NCBI RefSeq assembly: GCF_001675045.1
Contig: NZ_LYPA01000024.1
Coordinates: 1-64,000 of the forward strand
Source: Paenibacillus oryzae
Lineage (GTDB): Bacteria > Bacillota > Bacilli > Paenibacillales > Paenibacillaceae
DNA: 64,000 nucleotides
Direction of reading: 5' to 3'
Shown: positions 18,450 through 27,463 of the stretch, piece after piece
Layout of the letters: the number at the start of each line of letters is the position of its first letter
Numbering within the stretch: the first letter of the stretch is position 1
Translations under genes and position numbers: made by a program
The notes under the pieces: model-generated
Told to the model about the DNA's origin: nothing
Databases searched by the model: none
What the model saw: only the letters and a program-made list of their open reading frames with translations

Positions 18450-19397
18450 ATGTACAAGTCCATTATTATCGGCACAGGCCCAGCAGGTCTGACGGCCGCT
18501 ATCTATCTGGCGCGGGCCAACATGAATCCGCTCATTATTGAAGGTCCGGAACCGGGCGGCCAATTGACGACAACAACCGAGGTTGAAAATTTCCCCGGTT
18601 TCCCCGAGGGCATTATGGGGCCGGATTTGATGGCCAATATGCGCAAGCAAGCGGAGCGCTTCGGAGCCAAGTTTGTAACGGGCTGGGTCGAAAGCGTCGA
18701 ACTGAGCCAGCGCCCTTTTAAACTGCAGGTGGACGGTCACGGAGAAATGATTGGTGAATCCGTTATTATTTCAACAGGGGCATCCGCTAAATATCTCGGT
18801 ATTCCAGGGGAAAGGGACAATGTAGGCAAAGGCGTGAGCACTTGCGCAACCTGCGACGGCTTTTTCTTCAGAGGTAAAAAAATCATCGTGGTTGGCGGCG
18901 GCGACTCCGCTATGGAGGAAGCCAACTTCCTGACCCGGTTTGCCACGGGCGTGGAGCTTGTCCATCGCCGCGATGAGCTGCGTGCGTCCAAGATTATGCA
19001 GGACCGCGCCCGCGAAAATGAAAAAATTGGCTGGAGCCTGAACAAAACACCGCTTGAGGTTGTGGCGACGGGCATGGGCGTAACAGGCCTCAAGGTCCGC
19101 GACAACACATCCGGCGAAGAAGAGGTTTTGGAAACGGACGGCATATTTGTTGCAATCGGACACACGCCGAACACGGCGTTCCTTGGAGGAGCAGTGGAGA
19201 CGGATGAGCACGGCTACATCAAGGTGAAGCCGGGAACATCGGAAACCAATGTGCCAGGCGTATTCGCTTGCGGCGATGTGCAGGACAGCAAATACCGTCA
19301 GGCGATCACGGCGGCGGGCAGCGGCTGTATGGCGGCGCTGGACTGCGAGCGATTCCTGGAAGGCAGCATCACGCATGACTGGAGTCAATCCTTGTAA
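18450..19397 (+). CDS. trxB: thioredoxin reductase
   Basis: FAD flavoenzyme of 315 residues that reduces thioredoxin with NADPH. FAD motif IIIGTGPAGLTAAIYLARA at the N-terminus, redox CATC (Cys132-Cys135), NADPH motif IIVVGGGDSAMEEA, and the C-terminal FAD motif GVFACGDVQDSKYRQAITAAGSG. The ATG at 18450 is preferred because GAGGTGAGG lies just upstream; a GTG at 18441 overlaps that site. It is followed by a strong terminator. Confidence 0.97.
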   Translation: MYKSIIIGTGPAGLTAAIYLARANMNPLIIEGPEPGGQLTTTTEVENFPGFPEGIMGPDLMANMRKQAERFGAKFVTGWVESVELSQRPFKLQVDGHGEMIGESVIISTGASAKYLGIPGERDNVGKGVSTCATCDGFFFRGKKIIVVGGGDSAMEEANFLTRFATGVELVHRRDELRASKIMQDRARENEKIGWSLNKTPLEVVATGMGVTGLKVRDNTSGEEEVLETDGIFVAIGHTPNTAFLGGAVETDEHGYIKVKPGTSETNVPGVFACGDVQDSKYRQAITAAGSGCMAALDCERFLEGSITHDWSQSL

Positions 19398-19417
19398 TTG
19401 CGCCTAGCGCTAGACCT

Positions 19418-19467
19418 GGGGCTGCACCCGAAAAGGCATATAGCCGCGGGCTGCAGCCCCTGCTTTT
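19418..19467 (+). terminator. terminator after trxB
   Basis: GGGGCTGCACCCG pairs with CGGGCTGCAGCCCC (one bulge), followed by TGCTTTT. Confidence 0.75.
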
Positions 19468-19564
19468 AGGGCTATGTAGAGGCTTTCTGTTCGCTTGACC
19501 GGAGCAGTTACAACCCTTATAGTGGGAACAGAGAACGTTAACTTTATAAATGAGGTGGCAGGGA

Positions 19565-20515
19565 ATGTCTGAGAAGATTTATGTTGGAGTCGATGTCGGC
19601 GGCACTACAATTAAGGTAGGCATCTGCGATTCTGAAGGTAAGCTGCTGGGCACGTATGAAGGCGATACGGAAGTGAGCAAAGGAACGGATGCGATCCTTC
19701 ACAATATTGCAAAGTACGCGCGGGCGATCGTGGAGGAATCTCCTTATGAATGGGAGCAGGTGGACGGCGTAGGCATCGGCATTGCGGGTTTTCTCGACAT
19801 TCCGGCCGGTTATGTGAAATTTTCCGCTAACCTGAAGATCGAAAATACGGATTTAAAGGGTATCCTGGAGCAAGAGCTGGGCAAAACAATCAAGATCAAC
19901 AATGACGCCAACGTGGCGGCGCTGGGCGAGGCGTGGGCCGGAGCGGGCCGCGGCGTGTCCGATTGCGTATGTTATACACTCGGAACAGGCGTGGGCGGCG
20001 GTATTATTATCGGCGGCAAAATCGTGGAAGGTTTCGCCAGCATGGCGGGTGAGCTTGGCCATATTGCAATCGTGCCGGATCTGGAAGCGATTCAATGCGG
20101 CTGTGGCAAGATGGGCTGTCTGGAGACGGTATCCTCTGCTACGGGCATTATTCGCATGGCCAAGGATGCAGTGGCTCGGGGCGACCGCACTTCATTGTCC
20201 CAGGTCGAAAACATTATGGCGAAGGACGTTGTTGACGCCGCCAAGGCCGGCGATGAGGTTGCAAGCCGCATCGTATCCCGAGCTGCTTATTATTTGGGCA
20301 AATCGATGGCTATTATGGCGATTGTGCTTAATCCGGAATATTTTATTGTTGGCGGGGGCGTTTCCAAAGCGGGAGATTTCCTGTTTGACCAAATTCGCGA
20401 GGTATTCGAGAAATATACGCAGGATCAGGCGAAGGAAGGCGTGCGCATTGTACCGGCCGTATTGGGCAATGACGCCGGTGTTGTAGGAGCGGCAGGACTT
20501 ATTCTAAGAGGATAG
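19565..20515 (+). CDS. glcK: ROK-family glucokinase
   Basis: Phosphorylates free glucose to glucose 6-phosphate with ATP. It has 316 residues. The N-terminal phosphate-binding motif is GVDVGGTTIKVGI; the glucose-binding ENTDLKG and NNDANVAALGEA motifs are present, along with the GTGVGGGIIIGG loop, the ROK zinc motif CGCGKMGCLE, and H-containing GELGHIAIV. ATG 19565 has GAGGTGG upstream. It sits between trxB and rapZ, where B. subtilis has yvcI, so this is a local variation. The next gene begins 12 bases later. Confidence 0.94.
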   Translation: MSEKIYVGVDVGGTTIKVGICDSEGKLLGTYEGDTEVSKGTDAILHNIAKYARAIVEESPYEWEQVDGVGIGIAGFLDIPAGYVKFSANLKIENTDLKGILEQELGKTIKINNDANVAALGEAWAGAGRGVSDCVCYTLGTGVGGGIIIGGKIVEGFASMAGELGHIAIVPDLEAIQCGCGKMGCLETVSSATGIIRMAKDAVARGDRTSLSQVENIMAKDVVDAAKAGDEVASRIVSRAAYYLGKSMAIMAIVLNPEYFIVGGGVSKAGDFLFDQIREVFEKYTQDQAKEGVRIVPAVLGNDAGVVGAAGLILRG

Positions 20516-20527
20516 CAGGTGCTTTCT

Positions 20528-21415
20528 ATGGATACATCAGCTACGCTGGCCAAGCTGGTCATTATAACCGGCATGTCGGGTGCGGGAAAAACGATTGCGG
20601 TTCAAAGTCTGGAGGATCTCGGCTTTTTTTGCGTGGACAATTTGCCTCCGGTGCTTATCCCGAAATTTGCGGAGCTGATTGAACAGTCCAATGGCAAAAT
20701 CGGGAAGGTTGCGCTTGTCATTGATTTGCGCGGACGGGAATTTTTTACGGCACTGGCGGAGTCATTGGTTTATATCAAGGATCATCATACGATCAGCTGC
20801 GAAATTTTGTTCCTGGACGCTACGGATGATGTGCTTGTTCAGCGGTATAAGGAAAGCCGGAGACGGCATCCGCTTGCGCAGCAGGGCCTTCCCCTGGAGG
20901 GGATCCATGCTGAGCGCCGCATGCTGGAGGATTTGAAGGGTTCGGCTTCGCAGGTCATTGATACGAGCAAGCTTAAGCCTCTTCAGCTCAAGGAACGCAT
21001 TATTTCCCATTTTACCAATCAGGAGCAAAGCAGTCTTTCCATTAATGTGACTTCCTTTGGGTTTAAATACGGCATTCCGATTGATGCGGATTTGATCTAT
21101 GACGTACGCTTTTTGCCGAATCCCCATTATGTGGAGCAGTTGCGGCCGAACACGGGACAACATCCCGATGTATACGACTATGTCATGAAGTGGCCGGAGA
21201 CGCAGCAGTTTTTGACCAAACTTCTGGATATGCTGCAATTTCTCATTCCGTTGTACCGCAAGGAAGGGAAAAGCCAGGTTGTTGTTGGCATCGGGTGTAC
21301 GGGAGGCAAGCATCGTTCTGTCGCAATAGCGGAATATTTGGGCCGGATGCTCGGCAGCAGCGATACGGAGCGTGTGCGCGTCAGCCATCGCGATTCCGAA
21401 CGGGATAAGCATTGA
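20528..21415 (+). CDS. rapZ: RNase adapter/nucleotide-binding protein RapZ (YvcJ)
   Basis: P-loop protein of 295 residues, the same length as B. subtilis YvcJ. Walker A is ITGMSGAGKTIA and the typical VDNLPPVLIPKF and CTGGKHRSVAIAEYL motifs are present. In E. coli RapZ directs small-RNA turnover for glucosamine synthesis; in Bacillus YvcJ hydrolyses nucleotides and affects competence. ATG 20528 gives the family length, but an upstream GTG (20519) with AGAGGA is also possible. It is part of glcK-rapZ-yvcK-whiA. Confidence 0.94.
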   Translation: MDTSATLAKLVIITGMSGAGKTIAVQSLEDLGFFCVDNLPPVLIPKFAELIEQSNGKIGKVALVIDLRGREFFTALAESLVYIKDHHTISCEILFLDATDDVLVQRYKESRRRHPLAQQGLPLEGIHAERRMLEDLKGSASQVIDTSKLKPLQLKERIISHFTNQEQSSLSINVTSFGFKYGIPIDADLIYDVRFLPNPHYVEQLRPNTGQHPDVYDYVMKWPETQQFLTKLLDMLQFLIPLYRKEGKSQVVVGIGCTGGKHRSVAIAEYLGRMLGSSDTERVRVSHRDSERDKH

Positions 21416-21429
21416 CGCGAGGTGAGAGG

Positions 21430-22419
21430 ATGCAGAGTATTCAAAAAATAGTCCGCCGTCCCAAAATCGTTGTCATTGGCGGCGGTACGGGACTATCCGT
21501 CATGCTGCGGGGGCTTAAAGAAAAGCCTCTGGACATTACGGCGATTGTAACGGTGGCGGACGATGGAGGCAGCTCAGGCGTATTGCGCAACGAGCTGCAG
21601 ATTCCGCCCCCAGGCGATATCCGAAACGTGCTGATGGCGCTGGCGGACGCAGAGCCGCTGCTTACCGAGGTGTTGAAGTACCGCTTCAACAGCGGCACAG
21701 GACTTGCGGGACACAGCCTGGGCAATCTGATGCTGGCCGCCATGACGGATATTAGCGGCGGGGATTTTGTAACAGGGGTACGACGACTGAGCGAAGTGCT
21801 TGCCGTACGAGGCATGGTTCTCCCTGCCGCGAACCGGGCGATTGTGCTGAACGCCGAAATGGTGGACGGCACCATCATTACGGGGGAATCCATGATTCCT
21901 AAAGCAGGCAGGCGTATTAAGCGCGTATTCCTGGAACCGGCTGACGTGGAGCCGCTGCCGGAGGCAGTAGAAGCGATTGAAAGCGCAGATGCTATTCTCA
22001 TTGGGCCTGGCAGCTTATATACCAGTATTATGCCAAACCTGATTGTGCCGAAGCTGGCGCAAGCGATCGTTCAATCGGAAGCGGTTAAGCTGTTTGTATG
22101 CAACGTGATGACGCAGCCTGGCGAAACGGATAATTATTCCGTAAGCGACCATCTGGATGCCATTCATGATCATATCGGCCATCATTTATTTGATTATGTT
22201 ATTGTCAACGACGGAGAAATTCCTCCACAAGTGGAGAGCAAATACGCAGAGCTGGGTTCCAAGGCTGTTCATCTGGATATTGATGAAGTGACGCGGCGGG
22301 GGTATAAGGTCATCGCCGACCGTCTCGTTTTATTCAGGACGTTCCTGAGGCATGATGCGGAGCGGCTGAGTCATCATATTTATAAGCTTGTGGAAAACTG
22401 GATGTTACGAAAGAGGTGA
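21430..22419 (+). CDS. yvcK: gluconeogenesis factor YvcK, UDP-sugar-binding protein
   Basis: CofD-like protein of 329 residues needed for normal cell shape on gluconeogenic carbon and linked to peptidoglycan precursor supply in B. subtilis. Visible are VVIGGGTGLSVMLRGLKE, TVADDGGSSGVLR, PPGDIRNVLMALAD and IGPGSLYTSIMPNL. The start is ATG 21430 with GAGGTGAG upstream; the longer frame begins inside rapZ. It is followed 6 bases later by whiA. Confidence 0.95.
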   Translation: MQSIQKIVRRPKIVVIGGGTGLSVMLRGLKEKPLDITAIVTVADDGGSSGVLRNELQIPPPGDIRNVLMALADAEPLLTEVLKYRFNSGTGLAGHSLGNLMLAAMTDISGGDFVTGVRRLSEVLAVRGMVLPAANRAIVLNAEMVDGTIITGESMIPKAGRRIKRVFLEPADVEPLPEAVEAIESADAILIGPGSLYTSIMPNLIVPKLAQAIVQSEAVKLFVCNVMTQPGETDNYSVSDHLDAIHDHIGHHLFDYVIVNDGEIPPQVESKYAELGSKAVHLDIDEVTRRGYKVIADRLVLFRTFLRHDAERLSHHIYKLVENWMLRKR

Positions 22420-22425
22420 AGCAGA

Positions 22426-23367
22426 ATGTCTTTTGCGGCGCAGACAAAAAAGGAACTGACCCTGATTGAAGCGGACGGATGCTGTGAGCGCGCTGAGTTG
22501 TCGGCGCTTATACGGATGAACGGTTCAGTCAGCTTATCCAGCCGCAAGGTCGTTCTTGACATCTCCACAGAAAATGCCGCTATCGCAAGAAGAATATATT
22601 CGCTTGTGAAGAAGCATTTTAATGTTCATGTAGAGCTTCTTGTGCGCAAAAAAATGCGGCTCAAAAAAAATAATGTGTACATCGTCAGAATGCCCTCCAT
22701 GGTGCAAGAGGTGCTTGCGGAGCTACGCATTGTATCGGAAGGATTTCTGTTCAGCGCAGGCATAGACAAGGATATGATTCGCAAGCCCTGCTGCAAGCGT
22801 TCTTACTTGAGAGGCGCATTTCTGGCAGGTGGCTCGGTCAACAATCCGGAGGGCTCCTCGTATCATTTGGAAATCGCTTCCATGTACCAGGAGCATTGTG
22901 AAGCGCTGGTGGAGCTGGCGAATAAATTTGATTTAAACGCCAGATGCATTGAACGGAAAAAAGGGTTTGTGTTCTATATTAAGGAAGGCGAAAAAATAAT
23001 CGAGCTGCTGAATATTATCGGGGCTCACCAGGCGTTATTCAAGTTTGAGGATGTTAGAATTATGCGCGATATGCGCAATTCGGTTAACCGGATTGTAAAC
23101 TGCGAGACGGCTAACCTGAATAAAACAATCGGCGCGGCTGTGCGCCAAATTGATAACATCAAGCTTCTTCAAAAAGAAATCGGCTTGGAAAATTTGCCGG
23201 ATAAGCTGCGCGAGGTAGCGGAAATCAGGCTGCTGCATCCCGATTCCAACCTGACGGAGGTAGGGGAGATGCTGGGCGGCAAGGTCAGCAAATCCGGCGT
23301 TAATCACCGATTGAGAAAAATCGACGAGCTGGCGGAAAAAATCAGAGGCGGCATAACTTTAACCTAG
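22426..23367 (+). CDS. whiA: WhiA, DNA-binding protein
   Basis: A 313-residue protein with an N-terminal LAGLIDADG homing-endonuclease-like fold ([18 protein letters not shown]) and a C-terminal helix-turn-helix ([24 protein letters not shown]). WhiA controls sporulation septation in Streptomyces and affects division and chromosome segregation in Bacillus. AGAGGTGAAG lies just upstream of ATG 22426. Its place after yvcK and before crh is universal in Bacillales. Confidence 0.96.
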   Translation: MSFAAQTKKELTLIEADGCCERAELSALIRMNGSVSLSSRKVVLDISTENAAIARRIYSLVKKHFNVHVELLVRKKMRLKKNNVYIVRMPSMVQEVLAELRIVSEGFLFSAGIDKDMIRKPCCKRSYLRGAFLAGGSVNNPEGSSYHLEIASMYQEHCEALVELANKFDLNARCIERKKGFVFYIKEGEKIIELLNIIGAHQALFKFEDVRIMRDMRNSVNRIVNCETANLNKTIGAAVRQIDNIKLLQKEIGLENLPDKLREVAEIRLLHPDSNLTEVGEMLGGKVSKSGVNHRLRKIDELAEKIRGGITLT

Positions 23368-23459
23368 TGCAACCGCTTGTATAATGATATAATAAGACGA
23401 AATGGGTTTTTATACATCACATGCTAATGATTTAGTAAAATATAGGGGGTATGTTTTAC

Positions 23460-23729
23460 ATGACAAGGCTACCGGTTGTCGTTCGTCTGAAGACGGGGCT
23501 TCATGCGAGACCAGCAGCGCTATTCGTACAAGAAGCGAACAAATTTTCCTCCGAGGTATTTGTGGAAAAGGACGATAAGAAGGTTAATGCCAAGTCCATT
23601 ATGGGCATTATGAGCCTTGCGATCAGTTCCGGTACTGAAATCTCGATTAGTGCAGAAGGTTCGGATGCCGAGCAAGCTGTTAACGCTTTAGTGGCATTGG
23701 TGAGCAAGGAAGAGCTTGAGAACCAATAG
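23460..23729 (+). CDS. crh: Crh-type HPr-like protein that has His15
   Basis: 89-residue HPr fold. When Ser46 is phosphorylated by HprK, HPr and Crh act as CcpA corepressors. Starting at ATG 23460 (AGGGGG 9 bases upstream) places Ser46 exactly in VNAKSIMGIMSL, which supports this start over ATG 23451. By position and by sequence (RLKTGL-ARPAALFVQEAN) it is Crh. However, residue 15 is His (GLHARPAA) where B. subtilis Crh has Gln, so it may also accept phosphate from PTS enzyme I. Two TATAAT boxes lie near 23380-23393. Confidence 0.9.
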   Translation: MTRLPVVVRLKTGLHARPAALFVQEANKFSSEVFVEKDDKKVNAKSIMGIMSLAISSGTEISISAEGSDAEQAVNALVALVSKEELENQ

Positions 23730-23750
23730 CTCGAACTATACATGTACGGA

Positions 23751-23798
23751 AAAAAGAGCCCTCAAACGCAGCCAAGCGGCGGTTGAAGGCTCTTTTTT
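23751..23798. terminator. bidirectional terminator between crh and ldh
   Basis: GAGCC-C-TCAA pairs with TTGA-AGGCTC, with an A tract on the left and a T tract on the right. It can serve crh (+) and ldh (-). Confidence 0.88.
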
Positions 23799-23807
23799 CG
23801 TTAGTCC

Positions 23808-24722
23808 TTACAGTTGAAGAGTGGCAATCAGGCCTTTAATTTTATCCGCGGATTTGTGGAATAGCACTTTTTCTTCCTCGGAGATCGTGATATCCATAAT
23901 TTTTCTCACACCGCTACGGTCGATTACGCAAGGTACCCCGAGATAAACGTCGGATACGCCATGGTAGTCGTTCAGCAAAGTAGAGACATTCAGCACAGCG
24001 CCTTCGTCGCTGAGAATCGCTGTACAAATCCGGTCAAGCGCCAAGGCGATGGCATAATAGGTTGCGCCTTTTGCTTCAATGATCTGGTAGGCGGCGTCAC
24101 GCGTATTCGAAAATACTTCCTCGCGCTCGGCATCCGTTAGCTGAAGCTCAGAGCCTGCAACGTTGGCCAAGCTCCACAGCGGCAGCTCGGAATCGCCGTG
24201 TTCGCCGACAATGTGGGCGTGAACGCTGCGTGGGTCGATGTTCAGCTTTTGCCCGATCAAGTAGCGGAAACGGCCGCTGTCCAGCAATGTGCCGGAGCCG
24301 ATGACGCGCTCTACCGGCAAGCCAGCTTTGCGGTAAGCCATGTAGCTCATGATGTCAACCGGGTTGGAGGCAATGAGGAGAATGGCGTCCTTATTGTAAG
24401 GAAGCACCTGCTCGATAATGCTGTCAAAAATAGCGACGTTCCGCTTCAGCAGATCGGTACGGGATTCACCCGGCTTTTGTGCGGCTCCAGCCGTAATGAT
24501 GATGATATCCGCGCCTGCGCAGTCGGCATAGGAGCCCGCCCATACATCGGCTTGTCCCAGAAACGCCATGCCATGGTTCATGTCCAGCGCATCGCCCGCC
24601 GCTTTATTATGATTGGCGTCAATGAGGACCAGCTCGTCCATGCGATTGCGAAGCAGCAGCGTATAAGCAGTAGTAGAGCCAACGGCTCCCGTTCCAATAA
24701 CGACGATTTTAGATTTTTTCAT
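23808..24722 (-). CDS. ldh: L-lactate dehydrogenase
   Basis: Reduces pyruvate to L-lactate with NADH during fermentation. It has 304 residues. NAD motif IVVIGTGAVGSTTAYTL, the mobile loop AGAAQKPGESRTDLL with catalytic Arg, SNPVDIMSYMA, and the active-site His in VGEHGDSELPLWS. It is the second gene of a two-gene operon, 15 bases after the FNT channel, with its own AAGGGGAG site. Confidence 0.96.
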   Translation of the reverse strand: MKKSKIVVIGTGAVGSTTAYTLLLRNRMDELVLIDANHNKAAGDALDMNHGMAFLGQADVWAGSYADCAGADIIIITAGAAQKPGESRTDLLKRNVAIFDSIIEQVLPYNKDAILLIASNPVDIMSYMAYRKAGLPVERVIGSGTLLDSGRFRYLIGQKLNIDPRSVHAHIVGEHGDSELPLWSLANVAGSELQLTDAEREEVFSNTRDAAYQIIEAKGATYYAIALALDRICTAILSDEGAVLNVSTLLNDYHGVSDVYLGVPCVIDRSGVRKIMDITISEEEKVLFHKSADKIKGLIATLQL

Positions 24723-24737
24723 GTCATGACACTCCCC

Positions 24738-25520
24738 TTATTTGTCAGATTCAAAATACGGCTTATTGACGTAATGATACATAACCCCCATCAGCAAGCC
24801 TCCGCCAATGAGATTGCCCGCCGTAACCGGAATGATATTGCGAAAAGCTCCGACATAGGAGAAATTAGCAGGATCCAGCACAAATGCGATAGCAAACGTA
24901 CATAAATTGGCGATGCTGTGTTCGTAGCCAGAAATAAAAAAGCAGAAAACAAACAGCATCATGGAAAACATTTTGGCCCCGTCGCCTTTCATGGACATCG
25001 GAACAAAAAAAGCGAGGCACACCAGCCAGTTACATAGAATGGCCCGGAAAAACAGCTCCGATACGGGGGCATTCATTTTTTTGTGGACAACCTCCAGCAA
25101 AAAGGCGTTGACGTCGGTACTGGCAAACAAGCCGGTTGTCCAGATCAGCAGCGCAAAGGCAGCCGCTCCCATAATGTTGCCAAGGTAGCTGAGGCACCAC
25201 AGCCGGACGGTATCACGCCATCTCATCGACTTGCGCAGCGTGGCATAGGTGTAATAAAACGTGTTGCCGGTGAAAAGATCGCCGCCGCCGTAGCTGATGA
25301 GGATGATAGCTGCTCCGAAGGTAATCGCCGCCATGGGGTAGGTCAGAGGAGAATGCTCCATATAGAAGAAGCTGCCTGTTTTGAACGCAACGATGACGCC
25401 AAACCCGATAAACATGCTGGCAAGCATGGAGCGGGACAAATAACGCCAGATGCTGTTCTGATAAACGCGAAACTTCTTCAAGGCAAGCTGCTCGACCTTG
25501 TTTAACGCTTCTACTTCCAT
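24738..25520 (-). CDS. formate/nitrite transporter (FNT) family channel
   Basis: Pentameric monocarboxylate/anion channel of 260 residues with about six membrane helices and internal pseudo-repeats (GGGDLFTGNTFY and GNIMGAAAFALL in the first half, AILCNWLVCLAFFVP and GNLIGGGLLMGVMYHY in the second). FNT proteins carry formate, nitrite, hydrosulfide or lactate; the coupling with ldh points to lactate or formate export (inference). AGGTGA lies upstream of the start. The upstream region carries a promoter and a Rex/Fnr-like box. Confidence 0.92.
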   Translation of the reverse strand: MEVEALNKVEQLALKKFRVYQNSIWRYLSRSMLASMFIGFGVIVAFKTGSFFYMEHSPLTYPMAAITFGAAIILISYGGGDLFTGNTFYYTYATLRKSMRWRDTVRLWCLSYLGNIMGAAAFALLIWTTGLFASTDVNAFLLEVVHKKMNAPVSELFFRAILCNWLVCLAFFVPMSMKGDGAKMFSMMLFVFCFFISGYEHSIANLCTFAIAFVLDPANFSYVGAFRNIIPVTAGNLIGGGLLMGVMYHYVNKPYFESDK

Positions 25521-25561
25521 AAATTCACCTCAGGATGCGATTGTGAGTTCCGACACTTCTG

Positions 25562-25591
25562 ATTATAGGTTGGAACAACTTGCTAATGCAA
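25562..25591 (-). promoter_or_regulatory. promoter of the FNT-ldh operon
   Basis: Minus strand: TTGCAT (plus coordinates 25586-25591), 18-bp spacer, TATAAT (25562-25567), about 40 bases before the start codon. Confidence 0.65.
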
Positions 25592-25629
25592 TAAAATCAC
25601 GGAGGAAATTCCCTTTTTTCTATAATTGT

Positions 25630-25647
25630 CAATGAAACGCGTCACAA
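25630..25647 (-). promoter_or_regulatory. possible Rex/Fnr-type box upstream of FNT-ldh
   Basis: Minus strand TTGTGA-N6-TCATTG. The left half matches Rex (TTGTGA-N6-TCACAA) and Fnr/Crp (TGTGA-N6-TCACA) consensus, but the right half keeps only TCA. Redox control would suit these genes. The box lies about 75-80 bases upstream of the predicted transcription start. Confidence 0.35.
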
Positions 25648-25660
25648 TCTCGCGAAATAC

Positions 25661-25698
25661 AAAAAAATCCCGAGCCGCCGAGGGGCAACTAGGGATTT
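25661..25698 (-). terminator. clpP terminator
   Basis: On the minus strand AAATCCC ... GGGATTTTTTT closes a GC-rich inner stem 19 bases after the clpP stop. Confidence 0.75.
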
Positions 25699-25716
25699 AA
25701 TTGAAACAGCGTATGA

Positions 25717-26298
25717 TCAGACTCTTTCGATTACTTTATCAACAAGGCCGTATTCTTGAGCCTCGGCCGCGCTCATGAAGTAATCGCGGTCGGTATCCTT
25801 TTCGATACGGTCCAGCGGCTGGCCGGAACGATCTGCAAGGATGTGGTTCAGCTTATCGCGCATCTTCAGGATGCGGCGAGCGCGAATTTCGATATCGCTT
25901 GCCTGGCCTTCGGCTCCGCCCAGCGGCTGATGGATCATCACTTCGCTGTTAGGCAGCGCATAACGCTTGCCCTTTGCGCCTGCCGTCAGCAGGAATGCGC
26001 CCATGGAAGCCGCCATGCCTACGCAGATAGTGGAAACATCAGGTTTAATGTATTGCATCGTATCGTAAATAGCCATGCCGGCTGTAATGGAGCCGCCGGG
26101 GCTGTTGATGTATAACGAGATATCCTTCTCCGGGTCTTCAGCTGCCAGGAACAGCATCTGCGCAATAATGGAGTTGGCTACCACATCATTAACACCCGAG
26201 CCCAGAAAAATAATACGATCCTTCAAGAGGCGGGAGTAAATATCGTAGGAACGTTCTCCGCGATTGCTTTGTTCAATAACCATAGGCACAAAATTCAT
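25717..26298 (-). CDS. clpP: ATP-dependent Clp protease proteolytic subunit
   Basis: Serine protease of 193 residues that forms the tetradecameric chamber fed by ClpC, ClpE or ClpX. The catalytic triad is complete: Ser98 ([10 protein letters not shown]), His123 ([11 protein letters not shown]) and Asp172 ([11 protein letters not shown]). The start [10 protein letters not shown] is the family N-terminus with AGGAGG upstream; the open frame continues 102 bases further, across the promoter, and is not used. It is controlled by a CtsR box over the -35 region. Monocistronic. Confidence 0.97.
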   Translation of the reverse strand: MNFVPMVIEQSNRGERSYDIYSRLLKDRIIFLGSGVNDVVANSIIAQMLFLAAEDPEKDISLYINSPGGSITAGMAIYDTMQYIKPDVSTICVGMAASMGAFLLTAGAKGKRYALPNSEVMIHQPLGGAEGQASDIEIRARRILKMRDKLNHILADRSGQPLDRIEKDTDRDYFMSAAEAQEYGLVDKVIERV

Positions 26299-26355
26299 GC
26301 TTAACCAAGCCTCCTCTTCATCATAAACGTAATGGATTTGGTGATGTGTAAATTT

Positions 26356-26395
26356 ATAATAACGGATTATTTTGAAAAAGTCAAAGAAGGTCAAA
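26356..26395 (-). promoter_or_regulatory. clpP promoter with CtsR operator
   Basis: Minus-strand promoter TTGACT (26379-26384), 17-bp spacer, TATTAT (26356-26361). On the plus strand AGTCAAA-GAA-GGTCAAA (26379-26395) is a perfect CtsR heptad repeat (RGTCAAA-NAN-RGTCAAA) that covers the -35 box, so heat-shock repression is expected. Confidence 0.9.
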
Positions 26396-26653
26396 GTCAA
26401 TTAGATTAAGAGTGGTCTGAGCACTAATTTTCATTAAACGAATACCGAAGAATACGGCGGTTTATTTGACTTCTGCTTTGCGAGCAGCGAGATGTACGGA
26501 AAGGCTCAACTGATGTATTATCGTAAGGATACCATAGAAAAAACGGCATTAATACCGCGCAGCGTGAGCTGGGCAGGCTGAATAGCAATAAACGGGGAAG
26601 TCGTTGCGGCATCTAGGCCGTGTGGCGACGATTGGACAGAAAGGGAGATGGGC

Positions 26654-27436
26654 ATGCCGCAGCTTGTAGTAAAAGACAGACGTTATCCGGTTGACGCCAT
26701 TTTGTTCGATAAGGACGGTACATTACTGCAATTTATGGGCACTTGGGGAGTATGGAGCCGGCATTTGTTGGCCTCCTACTCGGCCCGTTTAACGGAAAAG
26801 CTTGGAAATGAGGTTTCGCTGGACGGAGCCAGCATATTGGGTGTTAGCGATGCTGAAAACGGAAGATCTGCGGATTATGACCGGAACGGACCGCTTGCGA
26901 TGGGAACGATCGATCAGCTGCTGGCGGTGCTGGCGTGGCAAGGCTACCGGGCCGGGGCGTCCTGGGCTCAGGCGATGGAGGAGGCATACGCCAGCAAGCA
27001 GGATGCTGATAAAACGTTAGAGGCAGAGCGTCCGGCGCTGCCGCTACCAGGCGCTCTTTCCTTTGTGGAGCACTGCCGCTCCCATGGGCTGAAGCTGGCC
27101 GTCGTTACCGCGGATGATACTGCAGCAGCAGAAAAGCATTTGGCATGGCTAGGCATTCGTGATTATTTTGATGTGTGCATTGGAGCCGATGGAGTGGAGC
27201 GCAGCAAGCCGTTTCCCGATATGGCGCTTCTGGCGTGCGGGAAGTTGGGCGTGCACCCCTCGCGTGCAGCCGTTATCGGCGACACCGGAGGCGATATGGC
27301 AATGGCCAAAAGTGCTGGAATTGCTATCGCCATCGGTATTCAAGACGGTCCCGGGGGAGATGCGGCTCCGCTTGAAGGTGCGGATGTCTGCATAACGGGA
27401 TATCAGGAATTGGCCATAAGCGAGGATGAGGCATGA
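26654..27436 (+). CDS. HAD-family hydrolase (phosphoglycolate-phosphatase-like)
   Basis: Predicted small-molecule phosphatase of 260 residues. Motif I is ILFDKDGTLLQF, motif II VVTADDTAA, and motif III/IV KPFPDMALL with AVIGDTGGDMAMAKSAG. The cap domain (~residues 30-130) is helical. The substrate cannot be told. ATG 26654 is preferred over 26648 because AAGGGAG then lies 6 bases away. It is followed 27 bases after its stop by a metallophosphoesterase gene, probably in one transcript. Confidence 0.85.
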   Translation: MPQLVVKDRRYPVDAILFDKDGTLLQFMGTWGVWSRHLLASYSARLTEKLGNEVSLDGASILGVSDAENGRSADYDRNGPLAMGTIDQLLAVLAWQGYRAGASWAQAMEEAYASKQDADKTLEAERPALPLPGALSFVEHCRSHGLKLAVVTADDTAAAEKHLAWLGIRDYFDVCIGADGVERSKPFPDMALLACGKLGVHPSRAAVIGDTGGDMAMAKSAGIAIAIGIQDGPGGDAAPLEGADVCITGYQELAISEDEA

Positions 27437-27463
27437 AGTGTTAAAAAAGAAAGAGGGAACCCA

